A stretch of 64,000 nucleotides of DNA. It comes from Eutypa lata (taxonomy: Eukaryota; Ascomycota; Sordariomycetes; Xylariales; Diatrypaceae). Position numbers and translations under genes: made by a program. This document shows, one piece after another, positions 1 through 11,981 of the stretch. The first letter of the stretch is position 1. Each line of letters starts with the position of its first letter. The DNA lies in assembly GCA_022661535.1 (NCBI GenBank), contig JAKULF010000015.1:682001-746000 (forward strand). The letters are read 5' to 3'. The notes under the pieces were generated by a model. It did not search any database. It was given only the letters and a program-made list of their open reading frames with translations, and was not told where the DNA came from.

Positions 1-632
1 AAACAGAAGCGACTGTGCAACATAAAGCAGAACTTCGTTACTCAAGTTCTACGTGGGTTAGAACCAATGTCAGTAAAAAATTGTATTAATTTAAGAATTG
101 TATGGAGGAAAAGGTTGAATAGATAGAAGATACAAAGATATAATATACCAAGCTACTTGAGTATATGTGCTTTATTGTTGTTTATTTTTAAACACCTTTT
201 CTTTCATCTTCTACTTCACGAAGTCTTGTTGTACGTCATATGGCCCTGTATCTTTTGGTGCTATCTCAATTCGTACTACCAGGACCGGATATCTATGACC
301 AGGCTTGGTAGAACAGGCCATGGAACCGGACCTCGTAAGGTGAAAGTCACGAATACACCTCAATACTCCAGGGACATGACAAAAGCTGGCTGGGAAGTTG
401 AAGAACATGGCCGTTTTTAGATCACCAACCTACCTAGTTAACTTGTTGGATGCCTCTATCAAGCAACAGATATAAGCAACTACATATATATTGTCCACGG
501 CTTGGCAGCTCCAAAAACCTTCACATATCCAAGAACTCTTCATCCATCCGGGCCCCCTTCCAACCCAACGTGCACCAACACCATATACATACCGCCATCA
601 ACCATGACAATCGAACCTCGCTACCAACCAAC
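1..632. other. Intergenic left edge
   Basis: No gene is supported here. This is AT-rich sequence downstream of the minus-strand HRI1 gene. Open frames in it have no recognisable protein character. Confidence 0.6.
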
Positions 633-1611
633 CTAACTAACCTCCACCACAGTCCACCCCACCCCATCCCTCTCGACTCTCCCGCCGACCTCGAGGCCCG
701 TGACCTTCTCAATAGCGTCCCGACAGGGCAAATACAAAGCAGGAGCACCGACGCGTCTCCGCCTCGCCCAGCCACCCCCAACCCCACCCCCACCATTGCC
801 TCCTGCTCCTCCCTGCCCCCCCTCCTTCCACTCCCACTGCTCAAGCGCGAACGCATCTCCATCACGCACGACGCCCTGACAGTACCTACCCAAACAAACA
901 ACAAGGCCACGACGACCCGCGCCATCATCTCTGAGCTCAAGGACGAGGGAGCGAATCTTGCCTCCATCATCGTCGTCACCACTTCCATTAGACAGAGAAG
1001 GAACAGCTCGGGGCTCGACGTCCCTCCACATCTCCTCGTAGTCCGTCTCGCGTCCGGTATCGGGATTGACCATGCGGCCTTTCTCAAGGGCATGACTCCC
1101 ACCATCATCATCACCATCACCATCACCACCACCACCACCACCTTCTGAATGGGGAAACATATCAGCCTCGTCGACGACGCTCTCCGCGTCTCTGGTGCGC
1201 GAGTCGACGAAGTGGCGCCAGACGGAGTGTTTGACGAGGGCGCCGGTTTCGGCGCGGGTCTCCTCCGATGAGGAGGAGGTTCCGGCGAAGGCCCACTCTA
1301 TTTCGGTTTCTTCTTCTTCTTCTTCTTCTTCTTCTTCTGGTGCGCGGTCGTTAATTGTTGTTGTATCTTTCATTAAGAATGAAGCAAAAAAAAAAAAAAA
1401 AAAAAAGTCATGGAAGATGAAATATAGGGGGGCTAGCGGGAATGGACAGAAACGTTCGTATACCTCCTCCTCCTCCTCCTCCTTTTGCCGTCTTCAGCAT
1501 GCGGATGTCGACGAAGCGGCGTCCGGGCGACGTCAGGACCAGGGTCGAGGTGTTCTCCGAGGGCGGATCCGGGAGCCACCGGATGTATTCTCGGATCGAT
1601 ATGGAGCCCAT
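633..1611 (-). CDS. HRI1: HRI1-family protein
   Basis: Two exons on the minus strand, 1611-1464 and 1366-633, are joined across a 97-nt intron with donor GTATAC, an 18-nt T tract and acceptor AAAG; the predicted protein is 293 aa. The recognisable family landmarks are the EWAFAGT segment, a Trp-rich segment near SVWRHFVDSR, then YEEMWRDVEP, RSLVLELRD, the LVVCLGRYCQG strand and a C-terminal GWTVVEV. These match the layout of yeast Hri1, a small cytosolic beta-barrel protein of unclear function reported to be linked to Sec72 (family knowledge). It is longer than the yeast protein (about 244 aa) because of low-complexity inserts: a poly-Glu run from a GAA repeat, a Gly/Asp run and a Gly-rich loop. 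The start was chosen because exon 1 (MGSISIREYIRWLPDPP) has the family N-terminus. The 5' exon also holds a GGA repeat directly before the donor. Confidence 0.88.
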
Positions 1612-2602
1612 TGTGTGTCACGCTTAATAATTTGAGTCGTAAGACGCTACTTGTAGTTATACTACCTATGTATGTAGACGTAGGTACCTAGGTAGATAGG
1701 TAAGTATGTAGAGTTAGGGTTTCCAGGTTCCATAGATAGATACCTAGGGCGAATTGAATTGGATGGGAGTTTAGAATTTGGTGTAGCGTACGCAGTAACT
1801 AGCCCCACGAGCTTATTTTAACCACACCCATCCATCCATCCATCCATCTATCCTTCTATCCACCTTGCACATTCGGGAGGTACGAAGTATGTAACTATTT
1901 TTGATTTATTTTACATACTTAAGCCGTCTGTCTTGGGGAATACGAACACCATTACACCCTTAACTACATGGAGTCAATAAACAACAAACAAGCTGGATAA
2001 TGTTTCCTCCTGCCTCCCACAATCGTTGCAAGGTTTCTCCGAGTCGCTCAACATGTAGTATAAAACCTAAAAGAGCAACTGTAGTTAAATACCGGGTTAT
2101 CATCATCATCATCATCATCACCATCATCATCACATCAGAAACCAAGGGTTTAAAATAAGAGTTAAATGTGGAGATTGCCTTTTTTTGTACAATTAAAATT
2201 GATCTCGCGTCTACCGCGTGGTGACTGACAATCTACTACCACCACCTCTACCTCTACAATGCAAGCTACATAGAAATGGAAGGAAAGAATATCAACAACA
2301 ACAACAAGAATAACCAGTAGTCCATGTCCATATTGACGCCAAACTCGCCTTCTCATGCTGCAAGGAAATGAAAGAAAAAAATGATCATCATCGTACTGCG
2401 GGGTATCATTGGAATGCGAAGAAGTGAGCAGCAGCGTCGTCGGTTCAAATTACCGTCATTCCAACCAATCCAAACCACCACATTCCTAGGTACTACGGCT
2501 ACTACTACTATAAACAACATCCCCCGTCCCCGTAGTAGTATAAAGCTCCCCTACCTTTCGAACCCACACACACTAGTGCGAGGTGGGAGGTCTCGTTGCT
2601 TG
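1612..2602. other. Intergenic, HRI1 upstream region with simple repeats
   Basis: About 1 kb without a gene. It contains the HRI1 promoter side, a CATC tetranucleotide run near 1827-1850 and an ATC trinucleotide run near 2098-2132. No TATA box or other element could be assigned. Confidence 0.6.
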
Positions 2603-5059
2603 CTACCACCCAAGCATCTCTAGTGTGTTTTTGGCTTCCATCGGGCCCATGCCTTGCACGCCGAGCTGGCGAACTTGCGTCCCCCTCCGGAGCCTCTGCA
2701 ATCCTGCAGCGACCTTCCATCCCTCCTCCTCGCCTATCACGAATATGAACCTCTTGCCCTCTTGGTCTCTGATGGTGGCACGTAGGACGTGCAGCCCGCG
2801 ATGCTTCCACTCCCCGGTCTGCGCGCTGCCGTCAGCATACGATGACGCATCGTCGCGCCCTCCGTGCGGACCCAGGCGGCATTCGTTCTTGCACGATTGC
2901 AGGAGCTCGATGAGATACGCATCGGCATCGCTGCCGGTCAGCGTCTTGGGCTGGCCTCGCGGCGTCGTTCGGAAGCGGTTTCCAGCCTTGGGCGGCGCCT
3001 TGGGGGACGCGGTAGTAGGTTCAGCAACGCAATGCGGGGGGCACCATACCTCCATGAGCTTGAGCGTCCACGCCTTTATGTCCCACTCGCGCTGTGGGAC
3101 CGCGCGGACGTCGTCATCGATGAAGAGACCTTCGGTGGTAATGCGCAAGATAAGACCGTCCGTCACAGAACCGATCCCCGATATAAGTTGCGAGGCCGGT
3201 GTCTTGGAAAACTGATTAAGAAAACCAAATACGCCCTTGATCACAATCTTGTCAGGGTCTTTAGTCGTGTAGGGCATACGCATCGAGGGAGGCGGAGACG
3301 TCCGTGTCGTGGAGTGAGATGGTGCGTATGATGATTCGGTGAAGACCGTTTCTCCCGATCTCCTACGAGCATGCCCTCGTGATTGAGCATATGGGCGATA
3401 CGAGGAGGCATCGTCATCGTGACCATCCGTGGTTCTAGCTGTAGGAGGTGGGGGTCTCTTGGCAGAGCTAGGGGCAGAGCTTGGAGGAGGGCTAGGCTTG
3501 ACAGGAGAGGCAGGCTGGCTCGGCGGTCTTCCATTTGGCCATAGACTGGTCCTCTCACCAACTGAAGAGAAGACGTATGTACTTTTCCTTGTGGTCTCTT
3601 CCCTTTCCTTAGCTTCCTTAGCTTCTTTAGCTGCTTGGGCTTCCTTAGCCGCTTGAGCTTCCTTAGCCGCCTGTGCCTCTCTGAGACGTGCTGCTTCTCG
3701 TTCTTTGGCTTCCTTCTGCAGTCTTTCCCTGAGGATCTTCTCTCGTTCTAGTCTCTCACGAAGCTCCCTCTCTCTCGCTTCGCGTAGCCTATTATCTCTT
3801 ATCTCCTTCTCTCGCTGGGCTCTTTCTCTGATCTCTCTTTCGCGCTGCTCTTTCTCCCGCTGCTCTCTCTCCCTTGATTCCCGTTCGCGTTGCTCTCTTT
3901 CACGTTGCTCCCTCTCACGGGCTTCGCGCTCCTGTTTCTCCTTGGCTTCTATTTCGCGCCTTATCTTTTCTCGAGCCTCCTGCTCCAATTTCTCTCTCAA
4001 CTCCTGTTCTCTCCTCACGCGTTCTCGTACCTCCTGTTCCTGCTTTTCTTTGGCTTCACGTTCTCGTCTGGCGCGCTCGCGGGTCTCCTTCTCGCGTAAC
4101 TCTTTGAGGCGTCTGGCTACCTCTTCCTTCTTTCGTTGTTCGGCCTCCTTTGCCTTCCGTTCGGCTTCTTTTGCCTTTCGCTCCTCCTCCTTCCGTCGCG
4201 TCTCCTCTCTGGCCCTTTCCCAGGTTCCCTTTGATGCTTCCGGCTGCGGATGTTGCTTCTTAGATGGTTTCGGTTGTTCCGCTTTTTGTGGTTCCCGCTT
4301 AGGCGGTTCCGGCATTGGCGGTTCCGGCATTGGCGGTTCCTGTTTTGGAGGTTCCCGTTTTGGGGGCTCTGGCTTTGGCGGCTCTGGTTTTGGCTCTGGC
4401 CTTGCTTCTGGCTTTGGTGGATCGGGCCTTGGCGGATCTGGTCTTGGTGTTCTCGGGGGCTCCGGCCTCGGTGGTTCCGCTCTAGGTTGCTCGGCATTGC
4501 TTGTGTGAGGCGGTGGGCCTGATCGAGGGGGCGGTGGAGAGCCATGAGGTGGTGGCGGAGGTGGCGGACCGTAGTCAGGCTCGGGTCCGGAGTTAGGATG
4601 AGGTCCATTGTTTGGGTGACCATTGTGAGGAGGCGAACCAGCAGAGTAATTTCCAGCACCAGGGCCGTACCCGCCGCCGCCTTGAAATCCACCAAAGCCA
4701 CCAAACTTCCCTCCCCGTGGGGGTGACCCATTATCTTGTTGCGTCCGACCAAGAGCCCAAGCTCCGATACCCACAGCGATTACTAGCAATGCGATTCCCA
4801 TATCTCCCATGCCCTGAAAGCTGCTCCACCATGTTCGGAAGGCCGGGGCCATGCTCTGAAATAGGACTACCAGGACCAAAGCGGAAGCAAACCCAGCGGC
4901 AAAGCTGTTTACATTGGGCCTCATCGACGGAAGGTACAAGAACCCTGAGCCGGAAGAGTGGGGGGGAATGATGAAAATGTCGTAGTTTCCGGGTGGAAGA
5001 TTGGATGATCGAGGCGGCTGTTGACGCCCATGAGGCGGGGGAGGCGGCGGTTGATCCAT
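2603..5059 (-). CDS. Proline-rich, highly charged membrane protein of unknown function
   Basis: A single uninterrupted 818-aa frame starts at an ATG (5059-5057). The order of parts is: a Pro/His-rich N-terminus; two hydrophobic segments at about residues 52-69 and 88-104, probably membrane helices; a Gly/Pro-rich stretch to about 190; a PEPPKREPPK-like Pro/Glu/Lys repeat to about 275; a very long Glu/Lys/Arg-rich region of about residues 285-505, predicted to be helical or coiled coil; a Ser/Pro linker; and a more ordinary globular C-terminal domain from about 620 to 818. The charged region is encoded by repetitive DNA (CTC/TTC-rich on the plus strand), which makes long antisense frames. The C-terminal domain looks like a conserved fungal family, but I cannot name it. 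Probably membrane-anchored with a large cytosolic tail; this is inference from composition. Confidence 0.85.
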   Translation of the reverse strand: MDQPPPPPPHGRQQPPRSSNLPPGNYDIFIIPPHSSGSGFLYLPSMRPNVNSFAAGFASALVLVVLFQSMAPAFRTWWSSFQGMGDMGIALLVIAVGIGAWALGRTQQDNGSPPRGGKFGGFGGFQGGGGYGPGAGNYSAGSPPHNGHPNNGPHPNSGPEPDYGPPPPPPPHGSPPPPRSGPPPHTSNAEQPRAEPPRPEPPRTPRPDPPRPDPPKPEARPEPKPEPPKPEPPKREPPKQEPPMPEPPMPEPPKREPQKAEQPKPSKKQHPQPEASKGTWERAREETRRKEEERKAKEAERKAKEAEQRKKEEVARRLKELREKETRERARREREAKEKQEQEVRERVRREQELREKLEQEAREKIRREIEAKEKQEREAREREQREREQRERESREREQREKEQREREIRERAQREKEIRDNRLREARERELRERLEREKILRERLQKEAKEREAARLREAQAAKEAQAAKEAQAAKEAKEAKEREETTRKSTYVFSSVGERTSLWPNGRPPSQPASPVKPSPPPSSAPSSAKRPPPPTARTTDGHDDDASSYRPYAQSRGHARRRSGETVFTESSYAPSHSTTRTSPPPSMRMPYTTKDPDKIVIKGVFGFLNQFSKTPASQLISGIGSVTDGLILRITTEGLFIDDDVRAVPQREWDIKAWTLKLMEVWCPPHCVAEPTTASPKAPPKAGNRFRTTPRGQPKTLTGSDADAYLIELLQSCKNECRLGPHGGRDDASSYADGSAQTGEWKHRGLHVLRATIRDQEGKRFIFVIGEEEGWKVAAGLQRLRRGTQVRQLGVQGMGPMEAKNTLEMLGW

Positions 5060-8000
5060 TGTGGTGATCTAATGGACTCCGCCGGTCCCGTACGTAGTCA
5101 GGTTCAGAAGGGGGATTTCGACGAGGTGTTCGTCCCGCCGCAGATGCCACGGGAAGCAACAGGACCCTTGAATTACAAATGATAGATTCGGAAAAGTCTA
5201 GGGTATCTTAGAAGCGCCATGGGTGTTCGTAACGTCATGAAGGATGCTGGTATGTTTTGTTAGTTGAGTAATTGCGTATTACTTGGTGAGGAGGACATTG
5301 CAATTGAAGGTGGTATAATGAACATTAGATCCCAAGTAGGTATAGTATCATGTGTAATAAGGACAACAAGGTAGGGACAGACAAGACAAGATTAAGAGGG
5401 TCATGTCTATTATAATACAATCGTGAAGTGGTATATGCATGCGTGTGGTGCGGGTTGGAATATAGTAGAAGTTTACAATGGATAGGTTCATCTCAAACTT
5501 ACCAGGCAAGAAAAGAGAAAGAAGATAGGAGCGCCCAGGCAACGATTTGAACTGTGTTAATCAAATCCCGCTATGCCAGAGGAACAATGTCGACCGACAA
5601 CATAAAATCCAAATCCAAGACCAATCCAACCAGCAAGCATGCAAGGCGAGCAAGCATAACCGCAAAGTGAATTAGTCCAAAAAAATGCAAAAGTGCAAAA
5701 GATGTTTGACGGATTAGTTATGTGTAGTGCAAATGTGTACGTATGTATGCAATAATATGAAAGCTGTTTGTGAAATTGGGAGGAAGAAGGTCGACGATTT
5801 ACTTCGTCAATCCTTGTTTACTTTCGAAATTTTAGAAAAAGCTGATCCATGCCCGCATTGTCTTCTTCTCCTTCTATGTATGTAGGTACTACCTTACCTG
5901 CACTAGTTTGATTGGTGGGTCAGTAACAGCACTGCAGCCACTCAACGACTGATTTGCATGATAAGCAGCCACAAAAGAAGTTTAATGCCAATTTGCTTCT
6001 TTAAGCGAGCGTTAAATCAGTACATAGTTAGAGCTAGACCCACAAGGAAAGCAACCACCCTAACACCTAGCTTTATACAGCACAATCAATTGGTGCTAGC
6101 TATTCTCTTATATTGACTTTAATAAAACCATCCAAGTAATTTCTCCAAAGCTACTCTCAGCCAATATCACCATGTATGTCATAGCTATGCTATCCAATTG
6201 AAAAATATAATATATACTCAAATCCCACTCTATTAAGAGCACACATACTTCATAGTCAAGCAGGGCATAACATTTCATTTAAATTCTAACGAACACCAAG
6301 TGAATCTCACCGCTCCTCACATCTTACTTATCCTTGTCATCCCCGCAAGAGCGCCTACGGATTAGTTAATTAGTGGCCAGAGAGGTAAACAGATTCTATA
6401 GTTTGTTAACTACACATATCAATTCAACCGTTTTACGTTTTCTGTGTATGGAGAACATGTTTGTATGTATGGAGAATGCCTCGGAAGCAGAGGACCAATA
6501 CTGTTCAAACAAGTAGCAAAAAAAAAAACTCGGTGCCTACCAGCCTATCCATGTAGTTAAATGATGTACATGTCACCATGGCATTAGCTCATCTCGCTCA
6601 TCACACACCCCACGGAGACGCATCCGGTCTCTCCGTCATCTTCTGCTAGAGGGAGGGAGGGACTCTTCCAGTCAGTCCCCCTTTCCTCTCCGCTCAACCG
6701 TCATCAATCAACAAATCGGAATTGAATTTTTAGCGAATCGCTTGGGAATGTTCGATTGGTTCCCTTTCCTTGAACCATGCATGCCTCTCGTTGTTGATAT
6801 CAATTAACATTAGAGAGCCCTTAAAGTACGTAGATGTCTCAAACCCCCCTCCCCTCCCCGCACCAGCAAACTTCGAAATTGGCTAGCGAGATTGTGATCA
6901 ATGGGGCCTTCTCGATACTTTTCTCGAGACGATCATGCACGATAGGTAGCACTGGTCACGGTCGAATTTAAAAAAAGAATTTGAGGCATGGCATCATGGC
7001 GGGTGGCGGCCTGCAGCATGCGGTATGCGGCATGCGGCCAGAACCGTTGGGCTGCAAATCCAATCATTGGCATTTTCCTGGCGGCAAAGGTTGCACCGCA
7101 CGTAGGTGGTCATAGTTACCCAGTGTGTACGAAATAAGGAAAGGTTTGTCGGTTGCTCCAGGCAACGCGTTAGTGGTTCTTTTTGAACCGCGTCATTACT
7201 CTAAAGAGGGGTTTCGTGTCCCGGCAGTGCCTGGTTAGTTAGGTGGGGCTCACTCACTTGCTACGGATTTTGAAAAAAGGAAAAAAAAATTTAGTCAAAA
7301 CTGCGCGTGATATCTTGGACTCGATTTTGCTAATTGTAAATAGATTGATATATCATTTATTATCTAGCATACAGACGACATGAAATTATTTTCATAGTTC
7401 CCAGGAACAAGCATACGTACATGAACGGGTAGTGGCTGAGTGGCAACCTCGAAGATATGTGGTAGGTCTGTTTATGCAGGGGTTCCCACAAATTAATTTG
7501 TTCGATTTTGATCAGATGCTAGTTATGTAGTTACTATGTAAGCACATCCAATGGATGCATGATGTGGCGTTAGAATTGATCGCAGCAACTTTAAACGGAC
7601 TTCTAGGTACAGCCTTAGGCCCCTTATTTACATAAGCATGATAGAACAGGAGTGTTGTCATATCGATTCTTAAATGGCGTACTTCCAACGGAGCTGGCTG
7701 TTCAAAGTTGCTTGGTAGGGCTGTTCGAGCTTGACCTGGCCTGTTCTAACCCACTTGACATACCTATTCGACGACATTGCCAGGCTTGCTCGACGTAATT
7801 ATCATCTATTGGCCTTTTCTAATAACTTATGAAGCTCGTTGCATTTAGGAGTAACAACTAGGTGGTGACAGAGGGAAACAGGTAGTACGCAAAGTAATTA
7901 GGGGCGAGTGTCAGTCATTCAATACTTAAGTACTGTCTATTGACACATGTTCACCATCCCGATACGTATTGATTGGCCTGACATATTTCATCGTCGTTTA

Positions 8001-8360
8001 TTATTTAGGTATAGCATAAGGCTCACATGCCTTCTTATGGTCTTTCAGCACACCTCTTAGCATCATCATGATATTCAGTGCTCTTAAACGCGGAAGTCCT
8101 ACCCTTAGTTAAGAAAGGTTGCTATACCCATAATCACGATGGTGCGGCAGTAGTTATACATTGCGTGAACGGGTTAAACGACCACATGAATGCTCCAAAG
8201 GGCCCGTGGCTTATTCTCGAAGGATCTGGGGATCTCCTTTTTATACCGCGAAACTAGCGCGCATAACAAATAGACTTCACAGGGAGAACGACGACTCAAA
8301 TTCGTGGTGGGAAACTTTGTGGTTCTTATATATTGATATATTCGGTACAGACGCCAGTGT
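5060..8360. other. 3.3-kb gene-free region
   Basis: I see no supportable gene or RNA gene on either strand. The sequence is moderately AT-rich, with short TAGGTA/TACCTA-type motifs, a poly-A run near 6520 and a GCATGCGG cluster near 7010-7040. It could hold UTRs of the flanking genes. Confidence 0.55.
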
Positions 8361-8902
8361 CTATGTACATGCGACGAAGTTGTTGCCACTTGCGCCGGTG
8401 TGGGTGATGGAACCAGCGTATTCACCGTTCTCGTTGAAGACCACCCTATCCGTGCTAGGATCGCCACCCGTGTACGGGTCAAAGGAATCCAGGATCGGGA
8501 ATTCCTGGTAGGGGCCCGACACCGCGAAATCAAATCCTTCCCGGTTGTTGAAGGTGTGCGGGTAGTCGTTGCTGCCAACGGTGTCGCCCGATTGGAATAG
8601 ACTGCATCATTCTGGGTTAGGACACTAGCTGCTAATGGATTACCTGGTTGCTTCGAGCAGGGAGCTACTGACTCGTATCCAGCATCGACTGCTTCGTCCA
8701 CGCTTGTCTGCCAGTAGCAGGTGGTGCCGCAAGTAGCGACACACTCCTGTCGCCTCTCAACTGGGCCAGCCGACACACTCAAGGCCGACAATGCCGCCAG
8801 GAGAGCAACCCGCAGGATCTAACTCCGACGTCAGTAAGTGGTTCGCTGATAGCCTATAGGCTAATTACGTGTGATATTATGACATACCTTGGAACCAGCC
8901 AT
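8361..8902 (-). CDS. Secreted guanyl-specific ribonuclease (T1/N1/F1 family)
   Basis: Three exons: 8902-8888, 8818-8673 and 8601-8361. The predicted precursor is 133 aa. The first exon encodes only five residues. The second supplies a hydrophobic signal peptide ([16 protein letters not shown]) and a probable Arg-Arg processing site before the mature protein of about 104 aa. The second intron uses a GTCAGT donor; this is the only donor giving a continuous T1-like frame. Family landmarks are the Cys pair in [23 protein letters not shown], the GFDF strand and [10 protein letters not shown]. Expected catalytic residues are present: the His of YPHTF, the Glu of YQEFPI, the Arg of TDRVVF and the His of ITHTG. 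The enzyme would cleave RNA 3' of guanosine outside the cell. It is a nutritional-type RNase, without the long loops of ribotoxins. Confidence 0.92.
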
Positions 8903-9025
8903 AGTGAGCGAGTACGATAGGAACTGAACAAGAAATATGTTGGCTGACTGGCATGGGCGATGGAATATGCAGCTGAAGGAAACGGAACAGCCAGGAATAG
9001 ATTAAATAAAGCGAGAGAAAGACAG

Positions 9026-9033
9026 TATTTATA
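9026..9033 (-). promoter_or_regulatory. TATA box of the RNase gene
   Basis: The minus strand reads TATAAATA about 125-130 nt upstream of the RNase start codon, a plausible TATA position allowing for a 5' leader. It is supported only by motif and distance. Confidence 0.5.
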
Positions 9034-10751
9034 TTCACTTCATGTTAGAGGCCACCCTCATCTTGGCTATGCTAGATCACATGCAAGACATCCATCCAAC
9101 CGTGAGTCCGGTTGAACGAAGCCGTGTATCCCGTGACTGCATACCTCGAAACCACATAGTGGGCTCCAGACCCCTCGAGGTAGAAGACTAGAGTAAGGTC
9201 AAGCAATGGCGGGCCCCTGAGCTAGCGAGGACCTTCCCATTTCGAAGCATCAAATCCGGGGCGACGGTCTTGGTGGTCAATAGTGAACAGAAGATGCTGT
9301 CGCAGGGCACGTTTTCCCCAATAGTAGATCGAGGAAGCTCGGTGACGGACGGAGTTGGTGCACCAGAAGGCAAGTAGTCTAATCGGCAGACGGGGGGGAC
9401 CACTGAGATACCACGACAGGCGCACCCGCTGATATGATTGGGAGATCGCGTGCCGTAGCGCGCCGGCAGATCTTCATCGTGCAGCAGCTGACCTGCCTAT
9501 CAGCGCTAGCTCCGCGACACTGGGTAACCCGAATGTAGGAACTGCTTCTTATCGAAACGATCGGCATTTGATAACAAGCCATTTTTTTCGGTAATAAAGC
9601 CGAAGGCTGAGAGAAAACGGGAAGAAAAGATTTGGGATTGGTCTGTGTTGTCAGGTTGGTTGTTTGACAGGCCATTCAATTACGTCGAAACATGCCTAGA
9701 GGGTAAAGACCAGGATATTGTTGGTGGAAAGGGAGTTTCGGAATCCCCCGCATGCAATAATTAGTGCTAGCCCCTATCCGAATCTAATCTAATCGGCTGG
9801 GCGGTTATGCATGAAATACGACGACAGGGAGCGTCCTCTGTCTACCTACATACGTAGCGTCATGATGTTTGAAGCACCGAATGTGAATTGCGGGGCCGGT
9901 TCGAAGCGAAACTTGGTGCCGCGATAAGTAACTATATAGTTATCGTCTTGCCATATCCAGGAACGGCCCTAGATGTCGATCTGAGATCAAGGAGCTGCCG
10001 TAATTGTTATGGGACACCTACGGCGATTACGTCAAGGCTTCTATGGTATCAATATGCGATCTTGGATGAGATCGTTGGCGAGTTATCAGTAAGTTGATGA
10101 TAATTAACCTTAATATTATCTATCGATGCGAAGATATTTTGACTATGGAGCAGGACAACAAATTACCATACTGAGATCAAGAATCTAACGAAAAACACCT
10201 CTCGTAGCTGTCTTTAATCATAGACTCATAAGGCATTGTCGCTTGAACGCGCATAGAGGTCTTGAATGATCAGAGTTACTTACCCTGTTGTTGCAGCAAA
10301 ATGAACACGTTCAGAGCGTAACTAGATGGATGAGATTAGCAGGGCACGGCTCAAGTGATCAACGGTTCATTTCAGGAGACACATGATTGTTTTACCCAAG
10401 GAAGCTTCATCCACCCGTAATATCGAATATTCGGCACGGGTATATCTGCTAACTCATTGCAGCCCACCTTCCTCTCCAGGGTCTACTAGACCGGGACCAT
10501 CTTCTAGTTTATAACTCAGCACCGCTCTGCAGACAAACTGGACGACCGTTTCTTGCAAACAAAGCTGTCGAAGAACCGGAACACCTACTAGTCTTACCCG
10601 AGACAGCATCGTACCTAAGGTTATTCGTTGACTCTTCCTGTAACTAACTAGCCACCCTACACAAGCCCGTCTAAGAACCTCTGACGCAATTGCCAACCAA
10701 GCGACTTGAGCGATAGTGCAAGCCACTTCACACTAGTATAGGCCTGCGTAG
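9034..10751. other. 1.7-kb region without a supported gene
   Basis: Frames of up to about 98 codons occur on the minus strand between 9188 and 9675 but lack family resemblance and convincing starts. The stretch may include decayed sequence; nothing in it can be named. Confidence 0.5.
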
Positions 10752-11441
10752 TCAAGAAGACAATCTCGAAGACCTGTAGGCTTGCTCGAACCAGTTTCGG
10801 AACTCAACCATGAGATGACGACGATGCGTTTCCCTTAAATCCTCCTCGCAGGCGCTGGGAAAATAAACAGCCAGATCGACATCGAACCCCTCCTTGTCTT
10901 CGTGGTCCCTGAACTGATGGCAGACTTCAACCATGGGCACGCCAGCCTCGGTGCAACCTCTCCCAATCATCTTTCTGGGATGATCGGGCAGATCCGCCAC
11001 GAAGTCAGCAGCTTTATCGTAATAGAACTTGAGCCAAAACCGCGACACTTTGTCGCCTAGTGTCTCCAGCACAAAGATGCCGTCCTGCGTGGCGTTCACC
11101 GCCCAATGCTCTGGGTGTGCTGAAAGCTTCTCCATGTCGGGGTCGTCATCGCGGCCCTTTGGGAGGAACCAGTCGAGGAAATCGTCACAGCCGAGTCCGC
11201 GCATGCTCAGCTGGATGCGCGCCGGTTGCCACTGCCCGTTCGATTGCTCGGACATCGATTGCCAGTACTCATCAGCCCGGGTGATATCTTCCTGGAGAAG
11301 TTCGGTAAGGCGCTCAGCTCCCAAAGTCCGTCTCATCAGATTCATCGCCCGTCTAGCAAAAGTGATCTCATAGCTTTTGCATGTTCCCACGTCAAGAGGG
11401 CCATGGCTGTCATGAACGGAAAATGGTGTAGAGAAGGACAT
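10752..11441 (-). CDS. Hypothetical protein, 229 aa
   Basis: One intronless frame with an ATG start (11441-11439), balanced composition and codon use, and no low complexity. It is probably cytosolic: no signal peptide or membrane segment is seen. It is rich in aromatic and charged residues, with segments such as DDFLDWFLPKGRDDD, WLKFYYDKAADF and HRRHLMVEFRNWFEQAY. I do not recognise the family. The left end of a 620-bp MITE lies 18 bp upstream of the start codon, so the native promoter and 5' UTR have been displaced or replaced. That leaves expression doubtful. A short upstream exon on the far side of the element cannot be excluded. Confidence 0.65.
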   Translation of the reverse strand: MSFSTPFSVHDSHGPLDVGTCKSYEITFARRAMNLMRRTLGAERLTELLQEDITRADEYWQSMSEQSNGQWQPARIQLSMRGLGCDDFLDWFLPKGRDDDPDMEKLSAHPEHWAVNATQDGIFVLETLGDKVSRFWLKFYYDKAADFVADLPDHPRKMIGRGCTEAGVPMVEVCHQFRDHEDKEGFDVDLAVYFPSACEEDLRETHRRHLMVEFRNWFEQAYRSSRLSS

Positions 11442-11459
11442 TTGAGGACAGCGTTGCTA

Positions 11460-11557
11460 CCCGTGGGCCTATGGGCGTGCCGCAGGCCCTATCCACTTCG
11501 CATTCGCGAAGTGGGCTGCAAAACCCTGAAACAGAACAAAACCGTGAAACAACTTTT
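11460..11557 (+). repeat. Left terminal inverted repeat of the MITE
   Basis: It pairs with 12079-11982 read in reverse. It contains an 8-bp-stem hairpin at 11494-11513 whose loop is ATTC. Confidence 0.93.
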
Positions 11558-11981
11558 TACTATGGGAAATCGAAGATTTTTAACTTTAAAAATCTATAAC
11601 TTTATAAATAAAAATCGGAAAAATATAAAAAAAGTTATATTAATAATGTATTTAAGTAAAGTATTTTTTGTAATTCTTATAAATAAAATAGAATTAAAAT
11701 GATAAAGTTATTTATTAAAACCGTATTTTTTCCATACAAAAATTTATCGCAAAAAAAATATTTATACGATTAAATCATATTTTTAATAAGTGTAAATTAT
11801 TTAAAACTTTAATAACTTAATTTAAAAAAATCTTTTTATAATGCAACATTTTTTTAAATATTATAGATTTTTTATACGGTTTTTTAAAGTTATGTCTTAA
11901 TTTTTGCGATTTTTCTTAGCTTTATAAATTATAATTGTATTTTGAAAAATCTTTAATTTATATGTAAAATACATACATTCC

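Noticed and set aside
450..1148. Long plus-strand frame rich in Thr/Pro
   Set aside because: Antisense shadow of the HRI1 second exon; the minus strand has the conserved HRI1 motifs.
3705..4508. 267-codon Ser/Arg-rich plus-strand frame
   Set aside because: Antisense of the repetitive Glu/Lys/Arg region of the 818-aa gene; low complexity and alternative start.
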